This document shows, piece after piece, positions 1 to 6,807 of a stretch of DNA of 7,531 bases. The DNA comes from Bacteroidota bacterium. Its GTDB lineage: Bacteria; Bacteroidota; Ignavibacteria; Palsa-1295. The notes under the pieces are model-generated. The model had not been told where the DNA came from. It saw nothing but the letters and a program-made list of their open reading frames with translations, and did no database searches. The stretch is from assembly GCA_025363505.1 (NCBI GenBank), contig JANYDV010000180.1, positions 1-7,531 of the forward strand, in the 5' to 3' direction. A program made the translations under genes and the position numbers. Within the stretch, counting starts at the first letter, position 1, and every line of letters starts with the position of its first letter.

Positions 1-1506
1 AATGTGGACAGCACCTTTTTTCCTATCAAAATTGCAACACCATCTATTGCCTATATTAATGCCTATTACAAAGATTCGGGTTCAACACGACGTACTTTTG
101 TATTGCTGAAGACGACAAACAGTGGTTTAACGTGGTTGCAGGTGCAATCGTCACTACTTATCTATCCGCAGAAGTTCTTTTCTGAAAAATTTGGATATGG
201 TCTTGACGCCAATGCTCATCCTATTGGAAATCCTTTTACTGGTGGTAAACTATTATACACTGTTGATGGTGGTAATAGGTGGTTCGCGATACCGGGCAGG
301 AGTTCTTATGACTATAGCATCAGTGGAGTCCGGTACCGGTTTAGTTCTCTGTACCTCCCCTTTGCAATGTATGGCTTTATTGATAGTAGCCATCTGATAT
401 TTACCCCTTCACTATATGGTGGCAATACCACAAAACCGGACACCATTCCCGTTGCACCTAAGTACGGGATTACCTCTTTCTTGACGACCGATCGTGGAAG
501 TAACTGGGAAATATACAATTGGATAGATCCGCTTATTCCAAAAATGTCTATTAATCCTTCTGATACTTTTTTTGCAGATCATACACTTAAGACCGTTAAA
601 AATAGTCAGACTATTTTTCAGTTTTTGTTTCCTGATAATTCAGAAAACGCAGTCAATCCGCCTCTTTCAGATGATGAACGAGATGACAGGAAAGAAGCTC
701 ACCCTTATATATATAACTATACAATACCCGGAGGTAGTGGGTACCATTACTATTCATCTCCTTTAACGACATTCTATCGCTCAACAAATTATGGACACGA
801 ATGGACTGCTAATCGTTCGTTTCTTGGACGGGTTCGGGATATGGTCGCTACGTCTTCTGATGACATTTGGATGACAGCAATTACAAAACCATTCCAGAAC
901 GATACCATCAACGTCTTTGGAAAATACTTAAAAGATACCCTGATTAATGGGACAAATACCCAAGTCTTGGATTCGGGATTGCATATAGGGATAGATTTAA
1001 GTATTTGGAAGAAGAACCATAGTTATTCAGCATCTTGGATCGTCCATTCGACTGATGGAGGTGTGAATTGGGATATAGATTCAAACACACTTCGTGATTT
1101 AGAGACCAATGAATATGATAGCCGTATTCTGCGTTCGAGCGACCCAAACCATCTCTGGATTGGCGCAATGAAAGAGGGAAAGACCTATGTATTTCGATAC
1201 AAAGCTCCCGCTATTAATGCAGTAGAAGATAATACTGGCGTCATCGGATCAGACTATCCAAATTTTATCAATATTTTCCCGAATCCCTCTACCGATAAAG
1301 TCACAGTAGGCTTGTGGCACCAAGCTGGTATTCAGCAGATACGAATTTATGACATACTCGGCAGAGCAGTGATTGCCCCGAGCAAACAGCTGACGCAAAG
1401 TTCGTTTGAGTTAGATGTATCAATGGTTGCGCCAGGAGCCTACATATTAGTCTGTTCTATCGCCGGTGGCAGCAACATCGCTAGAACAATAGTGGTCAAT
1501 AAGTAA
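1..1506 (+). CDS. Secreted Asp-box (BNR-like) repeat protein with T9SS type A C-terminal sorting domain, 5'-truncated
   Basis: The frame is open from base 1, so the true start and any signal peptide lie outside the window; the GTG at 4 is probably an internal valine codon. Numbering from that codon, the 500 visible residues contain five Asp-box-like motifs (S/T-x-D/N-x-G-x-x-W) near 37-44, 86-93, 161-168, 260-267 and 349-356. Such motifs sit on beta-hairpins of sialidase-like beta-propellers and photosystem-stability-factor-like repeats. The last ~80 residues form a typical T9SS type A domain: the FPNPS motif at 425-429, a strand ending in IYDILGR, a P-G-x-Y-I-L segment, and a final basic residue. 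Known members of this class are carried across the outer membrane by the Por machinery, and the domain is then usually cleaved. I infer a secreted or surface-attached propeller protein. Substrate or partner cannot be told: Asp boxes alone do not imply sialidase activity, and no sialidase catalytic set is visible. No terminator follows convincingly. Confidence 0.88.
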   Translation, partial: NVDSTFFPIKIATPSIAYINAYYKDSGSTRRTFVLLKTTNSGLTWLQVQSSLLIYPQKFFSEKFGYGLDANAHPIGNPFTGGKLLYTVDGGNRWFAIPGRSSYDYSISGVRYRFSSLYLPFAMYGFIDSSHLIFTPSLYGGNTTKPDTIPVAPKYGITSFLTTDRGSNWEIYNWIDPLIPKMSINPSDTFFADHTLKTVKNSQTIFQFLFPDNSENAVNPPLSDDERDDRKEAHPYIYNYTIPGGSGYHYYSSPLTTFYRSTNYGHEWTANRSFLGRVRDMVATSSDDIWMTAITKPFQNDTINVFGKYLKDTLINGTNTQVLDSGLHIGIDLSIWKKNHSYSASWIVHSTDGGVNWDIDSNTLRDLETNEYDSRILRSSDPNHLWIGAMKEGKTYVFRYKAPAINAVEDNTGVIGSDYPNFINIFPNPSTDKVTVGLWHQAGIQQIRIYDILGRAVIAPSKQLTQSSFELDVSMVAPGAYILVCSIAGGSNIARTIVVNK

Positions 1507-1741
1507 AGGAAATCTTAAAATAATGATAGTGTTTGTGTAAAGTTAAAAGCTTGAAAAATAAGGCATTTAGGTAGTGTTCAGCATGAGATTTTGCTCTCAG
1601 TTAAAATTCATGTCTTTATTGACTTTAATTAGAGTTGATGGGGTGTTTTCTATCATAATTTGAGCGTTTTTCTCAATAATATCCGTATCTTTGTAGACCC
1701 ATATCACTGATTTTTATCTGTTTTCATCACTATCCGACTTT
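1507..1741. other. Intergenic region between the T9SS protein and the methyltransferase
   Basis: This is 235 AT-rich bases with no supported gene on either strand. It holds the promoter described separately near its right end. A weak inverted repeat (TGAGA at 1584-1588, TCTCA at 1595-1599, six-base loop) is followed by no T-run, so I do not call it a terminator. No riboswitch or structured RNA was recognised. Confidence 0.6.
1659..1693 (+). promoter_or_regulatory. Putative Bacteroidota-type sigma-70 promoter for the methyltransferase gene
   Basis: TATCTTTG at 1686-1693 matches the Bacteroidota -7 consensus TAnnTTTG exactly. A TTTG at 1659-1662 could serve as the -33 element. The 23-base spacer is slightly longer than the usual 19-21, so the -33 assignment is the weaker half. 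Transcription would begin near 1700 and leave a leader of about 40 bases before the ATG at 1742. Confidence 0.55.
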
Positions 1742-2947
1742 ATGACCAAAGAAGAAGTATCAAAGAAGCAATTATTAGACCTCATTGCAGTAAAAGATCA
1801 GAAGGTCGCATCTCGGTACAAAAATGGTGTAAAAATACCGATTACGACGTTTATTGAAGACTTTATGAACGGTCGTGTAGATGTATTATGCGACGTACAG
1901 ATGCTTTTGCAAAACAGGACGCTGTTCTTTAATTATAATTATGTAGGTCATCACGTCAATTTTCTTCTTCGTCAATTCATTCCTCAAGTGACGATCCACT
2001 CGAAGGCACAAGATGAACGAGTTATACGTGATCATTATGATCGTGGTAACGATTTCTTTGGTGGCTTCTTAGGTGATCGAATGATCTATACTTCAGCCTT
2101 CTTCAAAACAGGTAAAGAAGATCTCGAAACAGCTCAGGACCAGAAGCTTGATCTTGTTTGTCAGAAGTTGCAATTGAAAAAAGGCGAGCGCCTTCTTGAC
2201 ATTGGTTGCGGTTGGGGTACTCTCGTAGCCCATTCAGCAAAACATTACGGTACAGATTCAACCGGCATCACCATTGCTCAAGCCGGGGCAGATTATGCCA
2301 ATGCGCAGATCGATCGTTGGGGTGTTAAAGACCGCGCACGTGTCAATCGTATGGATTATCGCAGCATTCCTGCTGATAAATATGATAAGATTTCTTGCTT
2401 AGAAATGGCAGAACACGTTGGCGTGAAGAATTTTACAAAGTTTATGAGACAAATCTCAGGTCTCTTGAAGGATGATGGAATATTCTACTTACAGATCGCA
2501 GGTCTTCGCGCCGGCTATCATCAAGAGTCGCTGATCTGGGGCGGTTTTATGGCGGAGTATATTTTCCCGGGTGCTGATGCGAGTATGCCGCTTTCGTTTG
2601 TTGTGAAACGTCTCGAAAAAGCAGGATTTGAAATACACAGTGTCGAGAACGTCGGTATTCATTACTCACACACCATTCAGTTGTGGTATCATAATTGGCA
2701 GAGTCATAAAGCAGAAATTCTTGCAAAGTATGGTGAGTGGTGGTTCCGTTGTTGGGAAATTTTCCTTGGTTGGTCTGTTGACATCGCTAAGCAAGGTAAC
2801 TCGACGGCATTCCAGATCGTTTGTAATAAAAATCTTGACAGTTACAACCGCCCACGCTGGTGGAATCATACCAATCTCGGCGAGCGCGATCTGATGACCA
2901 GCGGTGATGCAATCAACTCAAACGGGAAGAAGTTGGAATTGGTATAA
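1742..2947 (+). CDS. Cfa-superfamily SAM-dependent methyltransferase, sphingolipid C9-methyltransferase-like
   Basis: This 401-residue enzyme is a class I SAM methyltransferase of the cyclopropane-fatty-acid-synthase superfamily, which transfers a methyl or methylene group from SAM to a double bond in a membrane lipid chain. Visible motifs are HYDRGNDFF (98-106), the SAM-binding loop LLDIGCGWGT (151-160), and EMAEHVG (221-227). At positions corresponding, by my reading, to the E. coli Cfa bicarbonate-site residues C139, E239, H266 and Y317, this protein has Ser118, Glu224, Gln251 and Tyr316, so two of four differ. The motifs YTS, KISCLEMAEHVG, LIWGGFM and YIFPGADAS (to 281), plus the C-terminal HYS...WY.NW and QG.....QI...KNL segments, match what I recall of fungal sphingolipid C9-methyltransferases. 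Unlike those, it has no N-terminal membrane helices. It starts at ATG with no clear Shine-Dalgarno, downstream of a TAnnTTTG promoter, and ends before a strong terminator, so it is probably monocistronic. Superfamily is certain; whether the substrate is unsaturated fatty acid or sphingolipid is open. Confidence 0.93.
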   Translation: MTKEEVSKKQLLDLIAVKDQKVASRYKNGVKIPITTFIEDFMNGRVDVLCDVQMLLQNRTLFFNYNYVGHHVNFLLRQFIPQVTIHSKAQDERVIRDHYDRGNDFFGGFLGDRMIYTSAFFKTGKEDLETAQDQKLDLVCQKLQLKKGERLLDIGCGWGTLVAHSAKHYGTDSTGITIAQAGADYANAQIDRWGVKDRARVNRMDYRSIPADKYDKISCLEMAEHVGVKNFTKFMRQISGLLKDDGIFYLQIAGLRAGYHQESLIWGGFMAEYIFPGADASMPLSFVVKRLEKAGFEIHSVENVGIHYSHTIQLWYHNWQSHKAEILAKYGEWWFRCWEIFLGWSVDIAKQGNSTAFQIVCNKNLDSYNRPRWWNHTNLGERDLMTSGDAINSNGKKLELV

Positions 2948-2969
2948 CCGTTCTGTTTATTCTTTAATG

Positions 2970-2997
2970 AAAGCGCGGTAATATACCGCGCTTTTTT
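2970..2997 (+). terminator. Rho-independent terminator after the methyltransferase gene
   Basis: A perfect 11-bp stem (2970-2980 pairing with 2984-2994) has a GC-rich core GCGCGG/CCGCGC, a three-base loop ATA, and a run of six T at 2992-2997. It begins 22 bases after the stop codon. It separates the methyltransferase from the following gene. Confidence 0.93.
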
Positions 2998-3030
2998 ATT
3001 ATAAGAATTAAAAAATATTTGCTTAGTATA

Positions 3031-3062
3031 TTTTCATTCCCAATGATTTTGTGCTATTTTTG
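3031..3062 (+). promoter_or_regulatory. Putative Bacteroidota-type promoter for the DUF885 gene
   Basis: TATTTTTG at 3055-3062 fits the -7 consensus TAnnTTTG. A near-match to the -33 TTTG (TTTT at 3031-3034) lies a standard 20 bases upstream. Transcription would start near 3069, giving a leader of about 40 bases to the ATG at 3111. It also excludes the TTG at 3072 as a sensible start. The surrounding 3001-3062 is strongly AT-rich. Confidence 0.5.
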
Positions 3063-3093
3063 TAGTAGTGATTGTTCAGTCAGTACACAGACA

Positions 3094-3100
3094 AAAGGAC
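3094..3100 (+). promoter_or_regulatory. Ribosome binding site that decides the start of the DUF885 gene
   Basis: AAAAGGA lies 10 bases upstream of the ATG at 3111. It supports this start over the in-frame TTG at 3072, which has no purine-rich site and would put 13 polar residues ahead of the signal peptide. Confidence 0.6.
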
Positions 3101-3110
3101 CATCATCTTT

Positions 3111-4910
3111 ATGATAGAACATCGTCGTTATCAGATTCTGAAGGTCGCTCTCATTGGCGGCATACTATCATGTTGCACTTCCTTATTACACGCGCAGCAT
3201 CTTGCAAATCCCCACGAGCCTGTACCGACTCTGTATGAATTGCTTGATAGTGAATGGGTTTATTTAATGCATGAATATCCCGAATGGGCAACTGATGTGG
3301 GATATCATGGACAAAATGGTCGTTGGTCCGATCAAAGTTTTGAAGCCAGTATGCATCGTCATGATGATATGCAAGAATTTCTGACAAAACTCCGCTGGGG
3401 AAATCGTCAACAATTTTTAGATGAAGAAGGGAAGTTAAATTTTAAGATCGTTACAAAGTGGGCAAATGATGAATTAAATGGATGGCAATTTTTTGACATA
3501 TTACTCCCGATTTCTCAACTGAGTGGGGTTCAGCTTGATGCTGCCTCGACACTGAATAAGCAACCGCATTCGACAATTGAAGACTACCTTGACATTCTTT
3601 CGAGATTACGTGGCCTGCCAAAATTGGTTGATCAAACGATTGATCTAATGGAGCGGGGAATCGACCGTAAGGTTGTACAGCCGAAGGTCATTATGCGTGA
3701 TGTACCCGCGCAAGTAAAAGCACTGATGCCACAGGTGGCAATGAATTCCCCCCTGCTTGAATCATTTAAAGAAATGCCCAAGTCAATATCAACTATTGAC
3801 CAGCAGCGTTTAATAAAACAGGCAGAAGAAATTTATGCCAAAGAGTTAGTCCCGGCATTTAGTCAGTTAGAATCATATATTCGCTCGGCATATATACCAC
3901 ATTGCCGTGAAACGATCGGACTTCGTGAGTTGCCATCGGGGAGAGACTGGTACACTTGGAAAGTTCGTCACCATACCACGACGATGATGACTCCTGATCA
4001 GATTTATGATCTCGGAGTTCAAGAAGTAGATCGAATTCATAAATTAATGGATTCGGTTAGAGCGAGCAGCGGATTCAGTGGTGATCTTACTGCGTATCTT
4101 GATTTTCTTCGGCATGACAAACAATTTTTTTATACTGATTCCTCCAGTCTGGTCAATGGGTATAAAGAGATTGCTGCAAAAGCCAATCAGGGTATTCCAA
4201 AATTATTTGGACATCTACCTTTGAATACATTTGAAGTAAAACCAATCCCATTGTATGCTGCCCCATCAGCACCAACAGCATATTATGAACCAGGCTCATC
4301 TGCAGCAAAACGCCCGGGTATATACCAAGTAAATACTTATGATCTAGCTTCACGACCGAAATGGGAAATGCAACCGCTCTCGTTACACGAAGCGGTGCCG
4401 GGGCATCATCTTCAAATTTCAATTGCTGATGAATTAGAGGGATTACCCGAACTACGCAAACGGGTTGATAACACGGCTTACGTAGAAGGTTGGGCATTAT
4501 ATAGTGAAAGTCTTGGGAGTGAACTTGGCTTTTATACCACTGCTGCTGACAAGATGGGACAGCTTTCTTATGAAATATGGAGGGCTATCAGACTGGTAGT
4601 TGATGTTGGAATCCATTGGAAAAGCTGGACTCGTGATCAGGCAATTGAATTCTTTACCAAAAATGTTGGCAAAGCATCCCATGATATAGAGGTAGAAGTT
4701 GATCGTTACATCGCCGACCCCGGGCAGGCTGTTGCGTATAAAGTAGGTGAATTGAAAATAAAGTCACTCCGTAGTTATGCCGAAAAAGAGCTTGGAACAT
4801 TATTCGATATCCGAGCTTTTCACGACCAATTGCTATCACTTGGCTCTCTACCCCTTGACCTGCTTGATCGGGAGATGAAGGTTTGGGTAGCAAAACAAAA
4901 AAGTAAATAA
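3111..4910 (+). CDS. Exported DUF885-family protein (putative zinc metallopeptidase)
   Basis: This is a 599-residue protein from ATG 3111. An N-terminal signal is visible: basic residues (EHRRYQILK), a hydrophobic core near 10-26, and a likely signal peptidase I site after the LHAQ near 26-29. A Cys pair at 21-22 (ILSCC) could instead be a poor lipobox, so a lipoprotein is possible. The mature part is DUF885-like along its length. Diagnostic features are RHHTTTMMTPDQIYDLG (286-302), HEAVPGHH at 426-433, and NTAYVEGWALYSESLG at 454-469. The HE...HH cluster and Glu459 are the likely zinc ligands and catalytic residues, as inferred for this family, whose members are annotated as uncharacterised or carboxypeptidase-like peptidases. 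The set looks intact and ~600 residues is a normal length. It sits alone between a terminator upstream and no recognisable terminator downstream. A periplasmic peptidase role is inference; substrate unknown. Confidence 0.9.
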   Translation: MIEHRRYQILKVALIGGILSCCTSLLHAQHLANPHEPVPTLYELLDSEWVYLMHEYPEWATDVGYHGQNGRWSDQSFEASMHRHDDMQEFLTKLRWGNRQQFLDEEGKLNFKIVTKWANDELNGWQFFDILLPISQLSGVQLDAASTLNKQPHSTIEDYLDILSRLRGLPKLVDQTIDLMERGIDRKVVQPKVIMRDVPAQVKALMPQVAMNSPLLESFKEMPKSISTIDQQRLIKQAEEIYAKELVPAFSQLESYIRSAYIPHCRETIGLRELPSGRDWYTWKVRHHTTTMMTPDQIYDLGVQEVDRIHKLMDSVRASSGFSGDLTAYLDFLRHDKQFFYTDSSSLVNGYKEIAAKANQGIPKLFGHLPLNTFEVKPIPLYAAPSAPTAYYEPGSSAAKRPGIYQVNTYDLASRPKWEMQPLSLHEAVPGHHLQISIADELEGLPELRKRVDNTAYVEGWALYSESLGSELGFYTTAADKMGQLSYEIWRAIRLVVDVGIHWKSWTRDQAIEFFTKNVGKASHDIEVEVDRYIADPGQAVAYKVGELKIKSLRSYAEKELGTLFDIRAFHDQLLSLGSLPLDLLDREMKVWVAKQKSK

Positions 4911-5138
4911 TTTTTAGGCATTCGCTACATCCGATGCTACATACTCTCGAAGCCAGGGGAGTAGATTATCCATCGAATATTGTGGCGATCCATCTTCTAT
5001 TATTTGCACGTGGTTAATTTTCAGTTTTTGGCAGATGTACCTGCGGAGTTTTGAAGCTTATTTTGAGAAGAACGGTGCGGACATTTATGACCTTAAAGGT
5101 GTTATAGTCTTATTATCTCAATAAGCACCATTTCAGGA
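4911..5138. other. Intergenic region between DUF885 and the GT2 gene
   Basis: These 228 bases hold no supported plus-strand gene, apart from the possible minus-strand remnant reported separately. I find neither a convincing intrinsic terminator for the DUF885 gene nor a clean promoter for the glycosyltransferase. The closest -7 candidates are TAATTTTC at 5015-5022 (one mismatch) and TATTTTG at 5059-5065 (one base short), both without a well-spaced -33. Confidence 0.55.
4914..5084 (-). pseudogene. Possible decayed small gene, minus strand, 56 codons with one internal stop
   Basis: Reading the minus strand from an ATG at 5084-5082 gives eight codons (MSAPFFSK), a TAA at 5060-5058, then 47 open codons to a TAA at 4916-4914. 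The latter part includes IIEDGSPQYSMDNLLPWLRE and ends YVASDVANA, a composition that looks protein-like. AAGG, complementing 5091-5094, lies six bases before the ATG as a plausible Shine-Dalgarno site. Alternatively a GTG at 5009-5007 would start an intact 31-residue ORF. The gene would be convergent with the DUF885 gene, its stop only three bases away. I recognise no family. It is short enough to be chance, and a shorter plus-strand frame is also open here. Confidence 0.25.
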
Positions 5139-6797
5139 ATGGAAAACGAAAAAAATTTGAATGTCGGCGAAGAGACTTCAAGCGACACACCCACACCGGG
5201 AGCTCCTGTTGTAGCACCGCGAGATATTATCGCCGAACGTTTAGCCGCTCGAAATAAACAGAACGTCTCAAGACCGGATTCGACCCGCGAACCCGAAGTT
5301 GATATACCTGCTACTACGGCAACCGTTGCAGAATCAAGCCCGATTACCAACGAAGAGCCACTTTTACCATTTGATCAGCCTGAGCCTGCAAAACCAGTTG
5401 TTCAAGTGTTAGAACTCAAAAAACTTAATGCAATTCTCGCCGAAGCAACTGAAGAATTGCAAACAGCAGCTCCTGATCCTGTACAAAAAAAGCCTCGACC
5501 TCAACGGCGCGAACGGCATGATCGCAATGATGCAGGGAAAAGAGATCGTCATCGTGATGAGCCTTCAGCAGATGCAATTATAGACCTCTCACCAAAAGCA
5601 GAGCCTATCTTAAAATCTGAGCTGAGCGCTAAAACCGAGCCAAAACTCGATCTGAAACCGAGAAATTCTCTTACATTTGGAATTGCTCAAGAGCGCCCTC
5701 CTCGTCAACAAAGACCGGAACGCCAAGCAAGACCTGCGATGCAATCTGAAAAACCTCGCGAACAAAAGCCGAACAACAAATCAACAGATAACGGTTATCA
5801 ACGTGCAAAAGCACTTGCTTCAAAGCTTGGTATATCTGTCGTAATTCCACTCTATAATGAACAAGATTCTCTCCGCGAGCTTACTGCATCGGTTCGAGAA
5901 GAATTATTTGCGTTGTGTGAAAAGCAATATGAAGTTATTTTTATTAATGATGGCTCTACCGACAGATCGGCACAAATATTAAAAGATGTTTCCGCTGCTT
6001 CGAGCAGAGTATCGGTGCTGACTTTCAGAAGTAATCTTGGTAAGTCGGCGGCACTCTCAGTGGGTTTTGCTGAAGCACAATATGGCATTGTCATTACAAT
6101 GGATGCTGATCTTCAAGACGATCCGAAGGAATTTGTGAATCTGATAGCAAAGCTTGACGAGGGATTTGACCTGGTAACCGGTTGGAAGAAAAAACGCAAT
6201 GACCCAATTGGAAAAACACTTCCATCAAAACTATTTAACTCTGTTACCAGCTTTTTTAGTGGTTTAAGTCTTCATGATTTCAATTGCGGACTGAAAGCCT
6301 ATCGCAAAGCAGTGACAGATTCACTTGATGTCTATGGTGAAATGCATCGCTATTTGCCAGCACTCGCACATTGGCAGGGTTTCAAAGTTGCAGAAATTCC
6401 GGTTCTGCATCACCCAAGAAAATTCGGAAAATCAAAATTTGGAACCAGTAGATTTTTTAAAGGATTCTTAGATTTGCTTACAATTCTCTTTACTAATCGC
6501 TACAGCAGAAGACCACTCCATTTGTTTGGAACAGTCGGAACATTGCTGGCTCTTCTCGGATTTGGAATTAATGTTTTTGTCAGTATCGAATGGCTTCGCG
6601 GCTTGACGACACTTTCAAACCGTCCGATCTTATGGCTTGGCATCTTGCTAATCTTAGTTGGCGTACAACTTATTTCGATCGGATTGCTCGGTGAGATGAT
6701 GGTCAAAAATGCAGCAAAGTCGAGCCAAATTCCATTTGATAAAGAACGCCGCAAACCGCGCCCAAGACCAACTAACGACCGTCGTAACCCAGCTTAA
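5139..6797 (+). CDS. Membrane-anchored family 2 glycosyltransferase (DPM1/GtrB-like) with long disordered N-terminal extension
   Basis: This 552-residue protein has three parts. Residues 1-230 are low-complexity, rich in Pro, Glu, Lys and Arg, with Arg-rich patches near 118-140 and 186-208, and look disordered. Residues 231-450 are a GT-A fold family 2 glycosyltransferase: SVVIPLYNEQ (233-242), NDGSTD (270-275), DADLQDD (322-328, the metal/nucleotide-sugar-binding acidic motif), DFNCGLKAYRK (380-390) and HHPRKFGKSKFG (424-435). Two hydrophobic helices follow near 461-483 and 494-517, then a basic tail (KERRKPRPRP). The core and helix pair resemble polyprenyl-phosphate hexosyltransferases (DPM1, GtrB, ArnC), which load a sugar from a nucleotide donor onto a lipid carrier at the cytoplasmic membrane. 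That activity is inferred; donor and acceptor are unknown. The extension is unusual, since relatives generally begin close to the VVIPxYNE motif. AGGA directly abuts the ATG at 5139, too close for a normal Shine-Dalgarno, and no earlier in-frame start is evident. The next glycosyltransferase gene follows after 10 bases. Confidence 0.92.
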   Translation: MENEKNLNVGEETSSDTPTPGAPVVAPRDIIAERLAARNKQNVSRPDSTREPEVDIPATTATVAESSPITNEEPLLPFDQPEPAKPVVQVLELKKLNAILAEATEELQTAAPDPVQKKPRPQRRERHDRNDAGKRDRHRDEPSADAIIDLSPKAEPILKSELSAKTEPKLDLKPRNSLTFGIAQERPPRQQRPERQARPAMQSEKPREQKPNNKSTDNGYQRAKALASKLGISVVIPLYNEQDSLRELTASVREELFALCEKQYEVIFINDGSTDRSAQILKDVSAASSRVSVLTFRSNLGKSAALSVGFAEAQYGIVITMDADLQDDPKEFVNLIAKLDEGFDLVTGWKKKRNDPIGKTLPSKLFNSVTSFFSGLSLHDFNCGLKAYRKAVTDSLDVYGEMHRYLPALAHWQGFKVAEIPVLHHPRKFGKSKFGTSRFFKGFLDLLTILFTNRYSRRPLHLFGTVGTLLALLGFGINVFVSIEWLRGLTTLSNRPILWLGILLILVGVQLISIGLLGEMMVKNAAKSSQIPFDKERRKPRPRPTNDRRNPA

Positions 6798-6807
6798 AAA
6801 AGCTCGA

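Noticed and set aside
1584..1599. Small inverted repeat after the T9SS gene as a terminator
   Set aside because: Only a 5-bp stem with no following T-run, and about 80 bases past the stop codon.
3072..3110. TTG start that would lengthen the DUF885 protein by 13 residues
   Set aside because: The added residues are polar and would bury the signal peptide. The ATG at 3111 has an AAAAGGA site upstream, and the likely transcription start is almost at the TTG itself.
4153..4497. 114-codon minus-strand ORF inside the DUF885 gene
   Set aside because: It lies wholly antisense to a conserved family domain, has no recognisable motif, and its composition reads as the shadow of the plus-strand codons.
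4924..4942. Direct repeat GCTACAT (4924-4930 and 4936-4942)
   Set aside because: Seven bases, only two copies, and explained in the minus-strand frame by the similar codons of the VASDVA stretch; no flanking mobile element.
5035..5124. 29-codon plus-strand ORF before the GT2 gene
   Set aside because: No ribosome binding site and no recognisable family; it overlaps the minus-strand frame with a better translation signal. Too short to call.
4911..5138. Promoter for the GT2 gene
   Set aside because: The TAATTTTC and TATTTTG candidates each deviate from TAnnTTTG and neither has a well-spaced TTTG upstream, so none was listed as a feature.
5102..5350. 82-codon minus-strand ORF across the GT2 start
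   Set aside because: Mostly antisense to the low-complexity N-terminal coding region, where repetitive codons commonly keep other frames open; no protein family visible.
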